Shown here piece by piece: positions 34,420-45,728 of a DNA stretch of 64,000 nt. Under the pieces are notes generated by a model that was given only the letters and a program-made list of their open reading frames with translations, had not been told where the DNA came from and searched no databases. The translations under genes and the position numbers were made by a program. Numbering within the stretch: the stretch's first letter is position 1; every line of letters begins with the position of its first letter. Source of the stretch: Rutpela maculata (taxonomy: Eukaryota > Arthropoda > Insecta > Coleoptera > Cerambycidae); the NCBI GenBank assembly GCA_936432065.2, contig OW386289.2, positions 134,466,015-134,530,014 of the forward strand. The letters are read 5' to 3'.

Positions 34420-36601
34420 AACGCCCAAGTAACAATTTAAATGCTATGTGGACTTGAACAAGCTTTGATATAGCTTTATTGTGGATGTAAGTTTGCTAAG
34501 TGGCTTTATAGTGGTAGTATAGCAGGCCAACAACTCTTTCAGTTTAAGTAGTTTTATTAGGAGTTGTAACAACCTCCTGGAGGCTGAGTTTCATTCAGCA
34601 TTTGTTTTAAATCGAGTCTATTGGCACTTATAAAGGTTTTATGGTGGTGGTCAGCACTACCATGATAAAATCATTTGGCCTAGGAAACCAATTTACCTCA
34701 GAGACAACGCTCATAAAACCAGTATGCCTAAGAGTTTTAAAGGGGCACCTGAATATACTAATTATAAAACTGCTATAAAGCTGCATTGTCCTGTATAATG
34801 CCAAATGTAACATAAGAACCATTTAGTCTGGACAAATTCCTTCATAAAACCGCAAGAGTTGCAGTTTGACAGGTCGATAAATAGATTTTACTTATTTTAG
34901 GTTAATTTTTAATTACTTTTGTATGAAGTACCTCAAGAAATTAAATATGGAGACGCATTTTTCACAAATGTGGATGAAAATTTAAAAAAGCGGTTACTTT
35001 AAACGGAAAGCCAGAAATAACTATTTCAAAATAGTAAATAACGCATCAGTTTCGATGAGTAAGCATAACACAGAATATGATGCACAACTCAACAATCGAT
35101 AATTGATATCAGTAGCTGCCATTCAATTACAAGACGAAACGAAGGATTACTTCGAGTGAGTTTGTTATCAACTCCAACATATTCCTCAGTGTACCACTGG
35201 TTTTTTGTCAACATTAAGTGTCTGTTTTTGCCTTCTACAAGGATTTTTGTGTTAACTCTTTTCTGAATACCATATTTTTAACCTGATACTTACTTTAAAC
35301 AATTAGAGCCACACCACACATTTGACTAATCAAAATAAATGAAATAAATGTGATCTTCTTCTTATTATTCATATCTTTTTGCTCTTTTATTCACATTCCA
35401 GTGCAGTTCACTGCATCTGGGTATAAGGGCATATAGCCGACCCTTTCAAAGCAATCACAGCGCAGCTAAGGTAAGGAAAAAGTAATTAACAAGTGTGAGG
35501 TTATATGTAAATAAACGCCAGAAAAGTCAAATATCTTTGGGCAATAGGTTTTATGGTGGTTGTAAATAAATCCAACAAATCTTAATATAGGTCAAATGGT
35601 ATTAGACAAGATCACTTGGTATTAGACAATACCAAATGGACTTATATAAATGTAAGAAGGCTTAAATTGGTTGTAATTAGTAGCAAATGCTCTTATACGA
35701 GAGCATTGTGACAATCTGAGAATCAAATACTCCTATTGTGGTATTGCCGGCAACCAACAGATTTTAATCAAAAATCGCCATTTTTCTACAAAAATATCTT
35801 TGTAAACAAAAGCTGTCATCGTGGAATTATTCAAATGAAGAATTACTTAGTTGCAATTTTTGCAACAACTTATACGTAATAAGAATTAAAATCATGATTT
35901 AAGTTGATGTCAACAAAAAATAAACTTTTTTTTAATGAATTTTGAAGTCTTTTTTAAAATTTCCAAAATTTTCAATATTTTTCAAGGACCTCCGTATTTC
36001 TCGACCTACTAGTTGTGATATCATCAGTACAATTTAATGCGCAGCTAAATTTTCACGCACGGTGAGTACCTACTGAAATTGATAATTTTAACCAGTATAG
36101 AGAGACCAGCTGAAAGCTGAACCACAGCAAATGTAATATCCATTACCAACACGCCAACATTGCCAACTTAGTTTATGATGGCAAGTATAAAACCTTTTTA
36201 TTAAAAATAACCATATTAACAGAGCAAATAACTTTTTTAAGTGCATTTCAAAAGCATTTTAGTTTTATGATGACGGTGGTGGTGTAGTTCTTATTGGTTT
36301 TATAATAGTTTAAACAACGGTTTGTAGATAGTCCCTTAAAGCCGAAATTATGCTTTTAGGATTTATTGTTGGTTTTATGAATAATTTTATCAAGGTCTCA
36401 GAACGTTATAAAGGCTGTTTAGAATAAAACCAATTGGTATTAAAATGACTCTTTTAAGAATGGTCCCTCTTAGCTTTAAACAAGCTTTATAAAGCTCTAA
36501 TAGCGTTTGTCAAAGATATATAGTTTTATCAGAAGTTTTATTAAATAGACTTTAAGAGGTTCTGAAGATCACGATAAAATTTAAACTGTTACTTGGGCGT
36601 T
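34420..36601. mobile_element. Unclassified 2.2-kb element with TIR AACGCCCAAGTAACA
   Basis: The left end AACGCCCAAGTAACAATTTA (34420) is matched by the right end TAAACTGTTACTTGGGCGTT (ending 36601). Flanks are GTATA on the left and GTATC on the right, which could be a 4-5 bp duplication with a mismatch. Near both ends several copies of a TTTATGGTGGT/TTTATAGTGGT-like motif occur in both orientations (34474, 34517, 34632, 35551, 36265), as expected for subterminal transposase-binding repeats. No transposase is recognised inside, so it is probably non-autonomous. The superfamily is unknown. Confidence 0.65.
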
Positions 36602-37514
36602 GTATCTTACTTGCGATATCATGGTGGTTTTTTTTCTTAAAATGACACAAATACCTATTTATAGATAGAAAAGTATTTGCTCTGTCTAAACAAAATTGCA
36701 GAGCTACAAAGAGTTAACCAGTATCTTATTCCCTTGACAAGTTGCAAAGCACCTACTAAAGCAATTTTCCATTCGTCACGTTACGCCGCTTTTCTGTCTC
36801 TCCACTTCCATTTCGTTATCCGTATATCATAAGAAAAAATGTTTGCTGTATCTAAGTGCCTCGCCACGTCTGCCAAATATTACTCTTTTGTATCAGTACT
36901 TAAAAATATGTCCCGAGCTCGAGTACGAAAAATCTTTGAATTATAAATCATGTATTGAACAAAATGATTGGCAGTGTTGCGTTTTTGGTGAAAATCTGCT
37001 GTGTAAACCCAGTAGCAAACATGCTTACATTTCGTACGCGTATAGAATGTTAAATTTCAATTCCTTAAAGGTTTAGAGACTTAGAGGTTGGAGTAGAGAT
37101 AAGTAAGATATATACTGCTGTTCGTATAAAGTTTGCTGTGTTATCTACAATATCCAAACCAATTTTTTGTGGATATCTTGTTCCTCCATCGCCATAATTT
37201 GATTTTTATCCTAAAGCAAATAGTAAATTATACGAAATAAAAAATTAACAAAATAAATTATGTCAGATTTAAACCGTAATATAAAATAACAAATGGGCTA
37301 AAAATTCAATTTACCAACATTAGCATCTTCAACTACGTATTTCGATAAAATGGCGAATGCGCTGGGTACAAGTCCTAGTCTAGAAATAAAACCGACCAAT
37401 TTAGCGGAGCGGATCTTAATTCAGTAAAACAACAGTTAATATTTAAATATATCGGACAAAATTCATGAATTTTTGAAAATTGGTAGAAATGTTAAGAATA
37501 GCATAAGAATTAGT
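36602..37514. other. Non-coding DNA, no gene seen
   Basis: No recognisable domains were found. The frame at 36843-37076 contains several cysteines but matches nothing I can name. Confidence 0.45.
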
Positions 37515-37829
37515 AAACCGAAAAGTTCCCACCCCTAAATAGTGTGCTTCATCCTCTAGAAGGTCGTTTCAGGTTTTATAGATTACCTCGGGAACGGTGC
37601 ACTTTTTGATAAAAATACCTATATACAAAATTATTCCTTATAAAATTCTCTTAATAATGTTTGTATATTTTTTTCCTAAAATTAATAATACCATGGGAAA
37701 TAAGGCTCACACATAAGGGTTGGTTCCAGTTAACACAATAAATTATAATCTTTACTATAATCTACTTTAAACACTAAACGCTAAAGCAGTAGCTACTAAA
37801 CTCCACTTAAAAATATGATAAATGTAGAA

Positions 37830-37862
<33 letters not shown>

Positions 37863-38667
37863 CAAGGCAACTTTGTACCAGATTATTAATACTGTTCCAG
37901 AACAAGATCATATTTTCGAGTATGTGATTGACGGAAGATACTTGCTTCGCCGCGTAATATGGCCAAAAAGAGGAGAATTTAATAACATTTACAACGCTTA
38001 TGTTAGTTACATAACAACAACAACAAAAGAACGAGCTTCTAAATCTGTTTTAACACGAATTTCTTGTTCATGCAAGTTAAGGTGTGAAAACAGATGCAGT
38101 TGCAGAAGAGCAGGCTTACGTTGCTCCACAATGTGTTACCATTGCCATGGACAAGCATGCTTGAATGTCGAATCTATGAAAGACAACTAAGATTAATTAA
38201 TGCAGGTAACCTTCTAATAATTAGTGGATTAGGTATACAGGGGACACCACTTTACCTCTGGGGTGACGCGGCAACAAGTACAATATACAATATTCTCGCT
38301 TCTTTAAAAATTGCGATATTTTTTATGGATGAGAGGGTGGAAGCGCTACCTTTATTATATTTTTAAGTGGAGTTTAAATAGCTACTGCTTTAGCGTTAAG
38401 CATTGGACTTTAAGGTAGATTATAGTAAAGATTACAGAACCAACCCTTAATGTGTGCGCCTTATTTCCCACGGTGCTATAAATTTTAGGAAAAAAATTGT
38501 AGTGACTTTTTTGACACAGAATTTTACAAGGAACAATTTTGTATATAGGTATTTTTATCAGAAAGTGCACCGTTCCCGAGATAATCTAGAAAACCTCATA
38601 ATAGGGGTGGAAGCGCTCTCCTAGGGGATGAAGCACACACTATGTAGGGGTAGGAACTTTTCGGTTT
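37515..38667 (+). mobile_element. Long-TIR element, internal deletion of a GCDT/CXC transposon
   Basis: Inverted arms of about 310 bp each flank the unit: AAACCGAAAAGTTCC at 37515 against GGAACTTTTCGGTTT ending 38667. The arms continue through CTCGGGAACGGTGCACTTT and AAAAATACCTATATACAAAA to CGCTAAAGCAGTAGCTACT near 37781. Only about 500 bp separates the arms, and it holds a short fused ORF (37873-38190, +). No target duplication is evident. A (AAT)n run lies at 37833-37860. Confidence 0.82.
37873..38190 (+). pseudogene. Fusion remnant: N-terminal segment joined to CXC-like domain
   Basis: The 105-residue open frame first reads DGRYLLRRVIWPKRGEFNNI followed by YNAYVSYI, the segment that in full-length family members precedes the EADT/DTDV core. 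It then jumps to VLTRISCSCKLRCENRCSCR, then RAGLRCSTMC and CHGQACLNV, the C-terminal cysteine cluster. The whole GCDT core is absent, so the frame is an internal-deletion product. It may still be translatable; whether it has any role, for example binding the element's own termini, is unknown. Confidence 0.65.
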
Positions 38668-38728
38668 GTCACCTGACAAGTATGTAATGTAGTCAAATAA
38701 AATGAGTATGAGTATGTGTATGAGTACC

Positions 38729-38777
38729 TCTCGCGCTACGTGAATGTACATGCCTAATGGGCAATTACACGCACGGT
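38729..38777. repeat. 49-bp island repeated in inverse at 44045-44094
   Basis: CTCGCGCTACGTGAATGTAC followed by ATGCCTAATGGGCAATTACA and CGCACGGTA is found in reverse complement at 44045-44094 with one or two differences. The similarity ends abruptly on both sides in both places. Confidence 0.75.
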
Positions 38778-39750
38778 ATTTGTTATATTCAGTATCCATA
38801 GATACTTTCTGCTTACACAGAACTTTTGATATATCTAGTTGATAGTTTTATTTTAAACAATGCTGAGTTTAATAAGTTCTTCTTTTAACATCGGCAGCCA
38901 GGTTGTGCAAACATCTACGGAACAATTCGACATGCATTTATCCTCATTCAATAGTATTATAGCCGCGTGGTGTCTATTGGATATATAAAACAATTATTTT
39001 TCCGTTTAACTCGACCTAACTCAAGAACGGCATCTCAAATTGTTATCGTGTTATCACTATATATTTGTTAACAAAATGTGTTAATATGTAGGTCAAATTT
39101 TAATAAGTGTAGAAAGCATTCTTTTTTCTATGGCTATGTCGAAAATTTCCATTCTCATATGTAACACGCGGGAATTTTGTTTATTTTTCGAAATAGATAC
39201 CAAGTGAAACGAAGATAAAAGATAGATGTAACTTTTTTATTTGAAACGTTCTGAAGTTCTCTCCCTTGTACTTTATGTATAACACTTACATGTCTATTGA
39301 CTAATCTAGTCTATTAATTAAGTGTAATATATAACGTATTTCCTTCTGAGAAACGCATACCATCATCGTCATTTCATAAAATAATTAAGTAATTGTTTGT
39401 GTTTTCTACAAATTCTGTTAAATATTACTGTGGTTACTAGATCCCTATATTGTTTGTTTGTAATATTTTTAATATGTATGCGACTGCATGCCCTCTGTAT
39501 GCATTCGAAAATCCTATAGAGAGATATTTCTGTTCCATTGACTTGCCAAAAATAGTGTAATGTGTACCTTGGTCAAATAAAACTTCTATATTCTACCAGC
39601 CTGGTATATTTCACTCAATTATTGCAAATATCTAAAATAATAAATAAATTATTTCTTTAATAAAAATACAATCAATTGCTAATAATAAACTATTACCTGG
39701 TAATGTATTTTGTAGGTATAAGAGACACTAACCATTTACATTTGCCTTTT
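38778..39750. other. Non-coding DNA, no gene seen
   Basis: No recognisable gene, RNA or repeat boundary was found. Confidence 0.5.
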
Positions 39751-39762
39751 TTTATGAACATA

Positions 39763-39905
39763 ATGAATCTTTATTTTCATGTTCATTCTTTAAGACCATT
39801 ATTATTATTTTTTGCCGGTTTCCCGACGCCGGAAGGTCTTCTCGTGGCCTTAGGCACCTAACGGGAAGAGTGCCAGGAAATAAATAAAGACGGCTATTAT
39901 TATTA
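39763..39905 (+). mobile_element. Short retroelement with 12-bp target-site duplication
   Basis: TTTATGAACATA stands at 39751-39762 and again at 39906-39917. The 143 bp between contains a G+C-rich body (GCCGGTTTCCCGACGCCGG, then CACCTAACGGGAAGAGTGCC) and ends AATAAATAAAGACGGC plus (TAT)n. The exact duplication and the trinucleotide tail fit target-primed insertion of a 5'-truncated CR1-like LINE or a SINE mobilised by one. There is no coding content. The insertion is probably fairly young because the duplication is perfect. Confidence 0.78.
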
Positions 39906-39917
39906 TTTATGAACATA

Positions 39918-40691
39918 TGTAGGTTTTAAGCACTATTACTCGGTGACAAATAAAGCAGTGCAACTGAATATTATAAGAACATGCTGTTCATGTGTGCGAA
40001 ATAAAGAATCTCAAAATGTAAAAAATATGAAACATTTATATCATCTCATGTATTATATGGCGTAAGTTATTCTGAACGTGACTTACTTCCACATTTTACT
40101 TGGGCGCGTATCGGGAATTTTCTTCTTTACTGATGCATTGACATAAAAATACATCACTGAGCATTATCTATTGAACTAGCACGAAATTCTACTCAAATAT
40201 CCATAATTTAATCCAACCTGACTAAATCTAACTCATTTATTTTAACGCCTCTTAGAGTAATATTTCCTATTTTATTATCTATCTTCATATAAAACTGACT
40301 TTAAAAAAGGTTAATGAAAAAAAATCGTTAGTGGCTTTATGATTAATAAAAAGAAATTGCCTTCTTAGTTTACGCCTATGCTTAGGACTTTCCATCTTAT
40401 GATGCTATCCTGGTCTGTCTTGAATGTTGATAGAATGGCTTGCTCAGAGGCTAACGGTGGTTTGTTTATAGTTAATCTGTTTTTAGTATATTATGTTAGT
40501 ATGTTTGTTGGTTTACATAGTTTTGATTATTCTAATATAGGCTGTGTATGCACAGTGTTTTTGGCTCTTTCGGTGCTGATATGTTTGTTTTTTTTTTGTT
40601 TTTTTGTTTTGTTTATGAAATGGCTCTTTTTGTTTTCTGATCTTCATCATTTTTTTGGTTTATTTTTTATATTATTCGGATATTGGGAGAT
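39918..40691. other. Non-coding DNA, no gene seen
   Basis: A T-rich frame at 40378-40707 encodes a hydrophobic F/L-rich string. It is compositionally driven and runs into the next element's terminus, so it is not annotated as a gene. Confidence 0.5.
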
Positions 40692-42405
40692 AGCCCAGGA
40701 ATTTTAGTTTTTGACCCGGAATTAATTATTGAAGAGCTGAAAATTCGCAGGATTGTAGTTTTGGTCTAGAACAACACGTACCAAAAAGTCCCCTACTCTT
40801 CCCTGTCGGCTTTCCTGTTTTTGCGGAGCAACAAGGGTCTAAGTAGCAGAAATTGCAGAACTGGCTATAAGATGCAGGAGAAAGGTTGTTACTGGTCCAT
40901 TTGGATTCAAATGATCATAAAAGCCACGGAGAAGCATATCCGTTCATATTTCAGATGTTTCGTGTATATTTCGGTCATAATTTTCCGCTCTGGTGCTGTC
41001 AAAATATAAAATTTTTTAGAAAATTCGATGTGGCGCCATTGCGGATAAATAAAGACTCGGAGGGGAAAACGTACTTGAATAAACATTTCTTGATGCTACA
41101 GTTCAGACCAGAGTTCCCGCACTCGCACCGGGCACCGCAGTCCGCCTTGCAGGCATAGGAAATTAGCCGTAGCAGGCTATCAGGAGCTGACTACCTTATG
41201 GTAGGAACCGGAACCAGGCCTTGGAGTCATGATTTCCACCCCCAGTCCTTCGGGCTGAAGTTGACGTCTAGCCATTGCTGAACCTGCAAAACAGCCCATG
41301 TACATTGTTGAATGCTGCAAGCTTTCCGAGAGATTAAATCCTCACACTATTCTCCCTAACGCCCTCACCTGGAAGTATGCGCGGAACGAATGTTGTTCAC
41401 AGGCGGCACTTGTTAGCTTCTTCGCCTTCTTCTTCATAAACGCCTCCTATACACAGAACAAGCAGTCCCTTTCTATATCGATAAGACTGAGCGGTGATCT
41501 AAGTCGCGGCTCAGTCGTCTCACTTCCTGGCTGTGCAGTTTTGGCCATAGCAATATCCTTCCTTATGAGGAAATAGCACTGTAATGAGATTATGACGTTA
41601 CGAGGTTATGTATGTGACTAAGACACCAGCGTCTTGGCCTACTCAGAACATTTCTTTAGAGCTAGCGAGTATCGTAGGACTTACCTGCACGTCACATGTA
41701 CGGTGATAGCCACCCTGAACCACCACAATATTTCCATCTTCAAGAGACAACTTACAAAAAATACAAACGCCTGTGTCCACCATGACTTAACTACGATCAC
41801 TCAATTTTCCCGCACCAATGAACTGATGCACACACTCACAGCTATAGTGAACTAAGAAGGCATAGCCGCCGTGCGGCCGCTTGATTGTTTAAACTAGTCG
41901 TGATCGACGCAACAATGGACGCACTTAAATGTAGCGTAGCTCCGTAACGGGTGACCCTACAGAGAAGGTAGACATAATAATGGAAAGCCCAAAGTATGAA
42001 GACAAATGTTTATTCGAGTGCGTTTTCTCCTCCAAATCTTCATTTATCCGCAATGGAGCCATTTCGGAATTTTAAAAATTTTAACAGCACTAGAACGGAA
42101 AATTATGAACAAAATATGCATGGAACATCTGAAGTACGAACGGATACGCTTCTCTAAAGGTTTTATGATCATTTCGACATAAATCGGACGGATAACGACA
42201 ACCTTTCTGTTGCACCTTATAGTCAGCTCTGCAATTTCTGCGTCTTAGGCCCTTGTTGCTCCGCAAAAACAGGGAAGCCGACGGATGAGAGTAGGGGACT
42301 TTTTGGTACATGTTGTCCTGGACCAAAACTACAATCCTGCAAATTTTCAGCTTTACAATAATTAATTCCGGGTAGAAGCGATATATTGACTAAAACTCTT
42401 GGACT
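40692..42405 (-). mobile_element. Long-TIR element carrying GCDT/CXC gene remnant (copy A)
   Basis: The left terminus AGCCCAGGAATTTTAGT (40692) is matched in inverse by ACTAAAACTCTTGGACT (ending 42405). The arms are several hundred bp, including AAAAAGTCCCCTACTCT and GAGCAACAAGGGTCTAAG against CTTAGGCCCTTGTTGCTC. The flanking five bases (GAGAT and AAGAA) do not match, so the duplication has decayed or one end is altered. It is the same family as 58568-60430 but has a partly different interior. Confidence 0.82.
41100..41576 (-). pseudogene. GCDT/CXC gene, C-terminal remnant (copy A)
   Basis: The minus strand encodes SAACEQHSFRAYFQVRA (about 41410), then QQWLDVNFSP with a DWGW block (about 41265), then APDSLLRLISYACKADCGAR (about 41180). 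These match the LEQH/WGQ, WGW and CXC-start blocks of the family. One CXC cysteine is replaced and frames are broken. The segment upstream of the EQH block (41440-41576) is not related to copy B, which suggests recombination or an insertion within the ORF. Confidence 0.65.
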
Positions 42406-44044
42406 AAGAATGCTTAACAGATTTAGCATTATTCATACCACCCCCACACACAATCTATATAGTTTCAAGTTTTCCATTTTCTAAAGATGATGCAATCAAT
42501 ATATAATGTAAACAAATATTCTCGAGATTGCATACATTACTTAGTTGATGAACATAAAGCAAATATTCCCAGAATATTAACTATGAGTTGACTGTTATGT
42601 GTATACTAATAATATCACCCTTTGCCACTAATAGAAGAGAATATTATTACATATTTATACATAATAATTATAGCTAAAATGTTAATGAGAAATTCCCTCT
42701 GTCACTTTAATTATTTGAAGTAGAAATTGTCTGTCAGACAACTTTGTAGTTTGTAGTTCCTTATAAGAATTGTCGTCGAAATATTACTGTATTCAGAGCT
42801 TTTGCTAGAAATATTGCATAAACAGCTTGTTTTATTAAGAAGATATCTGCATCTTTAAAGGCAAACACTTTTGTTCTTATATCTTGTACAATTTATGGAT
42901 CTATTTTTCTCAGATACCAATATAGCTTGAGATAAGATCTACATGATTTCATAGAAATCGTGCTAGAGGTTTTCAAACTTGTATTTTTACAAATACCGAT
43001 TCAATAATTTGTCTGATTTTCTTTCCATTAAAATATAAATATATTTTTTTCCTCATCCGAGATGAAATAAATAATTATAAAACTATATTAGTCCTAATCT
43101 TCTAAAAGACTTTTTAGAATTCCGTTTTAATAAATGAATTATATTTTTCGATAACTGAACATACTTAGATAGCATTTTTTTTTTCAAGAATTATTCTAAC
43201 CTGTCTAAAGCATTCACAGTAGAAAAAATGTAATTTAGGTCTGGAATGAAAACACCATCATACCACTGGTCTGCAATCCATATATAGTGAATGGATTTGA
43301 ATGAAACTTTTTATATTATTGTTTTTGCTCCAGTATAAAAGTTAAAAAAGTTTAAGCGTGTAAAAATATATTTAAACAAACTTCAAATTGCTGATTATTT
43401 TATACTCTTAAGAAATTATGTTTTGAATTTTTCGGCCATCTCTCACAGTTGAAACTTAGAGCTGAGAAACTGCTTGTTGCATCTGAAAATTATTAGAATT
43501 TGAATTTTCTTTGTCACCAACTTAAGTTGCATAAAACATTACCATTAATAATACTATCGCAATAAAATGGACAGCTATCCAAGTACATCTACGATTACAC
43601 CTGGAGCATTGTTTTTTGTTAAAAAGATATATGATTTTAAACGATATTTTCTTAGCTTTCTGATGGTGTAATTATAATTACTCTATGTCATTGGAAATTT
43701 CATATTTCAATTCATGTTCTATGAAATTTTCTCGTACAATGCACTTTTTTTAAATAAATTTGAAAAATCTAAATAAATGTACGTTCTTCTAGAAAATTTT
43801 TGAAAAAAGGCAAGTAAAAATTTTTTGTTACAATCGACATAAAAATTTAAATAATTTGAATATAAAGGTATACCTATAAAAATCACAGTGATTTAAAAAA
43901 AAATAACAATTTACAGCTCAGAAATGAACAATAATTATATTTTTTATACTATTTTCATAAAAAAAATTTAATTGTTTAAGTGACTATAAAGAAACGATGT
44001 ATTAAAGATAAATAATCTCTACGGACGGCATCGTGAAGCTAATA
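42406..44044. other. Non-coding DNA, no gene seen
   Basis: Extremely A+T-rich. No gene, hairpin or repeat was recognised. Confidence 0.5.
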
Positions 44045-44094
44045 GTACCGTGCGTGTAATTTCCCATTAGGCATGTACATTCACGTAGCGCGAG
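44045..44094. repeat. Inverse copy of the 49-bp island at 38729-38777
   Basis: TACCGTGCGTGTAATTTCCC followed by ATTAGGCATGTACATTCACG and TAGCGCGAG is the reverse complement of 38729-38777 with minimal change. Confidence 0.75.
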
Positions 44095-44760
44095 AAATAT
44101 GACAACACCGGCAGCCGTAAATTCGTCCGTTGGTGGAGCATCCCAGCTCTGTTATTTCATTTCAGCCAGCTGGCACACGCGATGTTGTAATTCTTACTCC
44201 CCATGCGTAGCCCGCGACTACACACACGGTATGTATTTTCATGTCCAATTGACAAATATTGATATTTCGTTATTTAATTAATATGACGGACAAAATATAG
44301 CTAACAATTACCAAAAAAATTACCAAAATAGCTGTTTGAACTAAAAAAATGGCCTATTTGAAATACATTTATAAAATTTTTTATTTACCTTTAACAATAT
44401 TTTTTTTGCACTATCGAACTCACTTACAATATCTGTTGCCAAGACGGTAGGTTATGATTACTGATTGCTAGGCCTAACACTTCGGTAAGTAATGTACTTA
44501 CCGACATCTGAACGGTAAGTAAAATTTGTATAACATATACCTATGTTGTTTCACAAAAATTAAGATAAAAAAATTTCTATTTATTTAGAGAAAAATAACA
44601 TCACTTTCTGCACGGTAGTTTTAAAGTACAGTTCAATTAAAATAATTTAAGTTCTACTAAATAAGTTGGACTTACCGCGAAATATAAAAACGTCACTTTT
44701 ACTTTTCGTTTATTTAATTAAATTGTAATTTAATACGATCAAAAAACAGTGTAAGCACAA

Positions 44761-45728
44761 AATAGTAGATTGTAATACAAGTGTGGCAAGGGCTTCATTG
44801 CAAAACGATGTATGAAAGTAGGAACACGAGCGTAGCGAGTGTTCCTATCATACGAGTTTTGCAATGAAGCTTGCCACATGTATGTTACATACTATTTTTT
44901 CTACGGTTGTGAAGTTCTTTCCCTTTTTTAAAGTCTTTCCAAAATTTTAAATTTGCTGCCTGTCAGATTTTATTTAAAGTGACATTTTCCGCAGTCATTC
45001 TGAAGATAGAAAATTTGACTTTGTAATTGCAATTCATGTGTAATTAATGTACATTTATAGAATTTAATTGTTATTACCAGTAAGTAATATAAAATTCTTT
45101 AAGGTAAACACACTATTTTATTCCGGTGTGTGAAGATGTAATCAAGGCGTGTGGCAAATTCTCTGCCGCACGGCGTGCGGCAAAGTGATATTTTCTGTAG
45201 TCATTTTGAAGTTAGAAAATTTGACTTTCAGCACAATCGTAGAAAATAGTAGATTGTAATACAAGTGTGGCAAGAGCTTCATTGCAAAACGATGTATGAA
45301 AGTAGGAACACGAGCGCAGCGAGTGTTCCTATCATACGTGTTTTGCAATGAAGCTTGCCACATGTGTGTTACATACTATTTTTTCTACGGTTGTGAAGTT
45401 ATTTCCCTTTTTTAAAGTCTTTCCAAAATTTTAAATTTGCTGCCTGTCAGATTTTATTTAAAGTGACATTTTCCACAGTCATTCTGAAGTTAGAAAATTT
45501 GACTTTGTAATTGCAATTCATGTTTAATTAATGTACATTTATAGAATTTAATTGTTATTACCAGTAAGTAATATAAAATTCTTTAAGGTAAACACACTAT
45601 TTTATTCCGGTGTGTGAAGATGTAATCAAGGCGTGTGGCAAATTCTTTGCCGCACGGCGTGCGGCAAAGTGATATTTTCTGCGTTCATTTTGAAGTTAGA
45701 AAATTTGGCTTTCAGCACAATCGTAGAA
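44761..45728. repeat. Two tandem copies of a 484-bp hairpin-bearing repeat
   Basis: AATAGTAGATTGTAATACAA begins at 44761 and again at 45245, a period of 484 bp. The copies are almost identical and both end with CAATCGTAGAAAA. Each unit holds a near-perfect hairpin of about 100 nt (GTGGCAAG.GCTTCATTGCA, pairing with TGCAATGAAGCTTGCCAC). Its apex is ACACGAGCG(T/C)AGCGAGTGTT. Each unit also holds a small perfect palindrome, GCCGCACGGCGTGCGGC. The hairpin identifies a fold-back/MITE-type element. Tandem copies of equal phase suggest a duplication after insertion or rolling-circle-like amplification. No coding content. Confidence 0.88.

Noticed and set aside
40378..40707. 109-codon F/L-rich frame that looks like membrane segments
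   Set aside because: It is driven by T-rich DNA, has no recognisable domain, and runs into the terminus of the next transposon.
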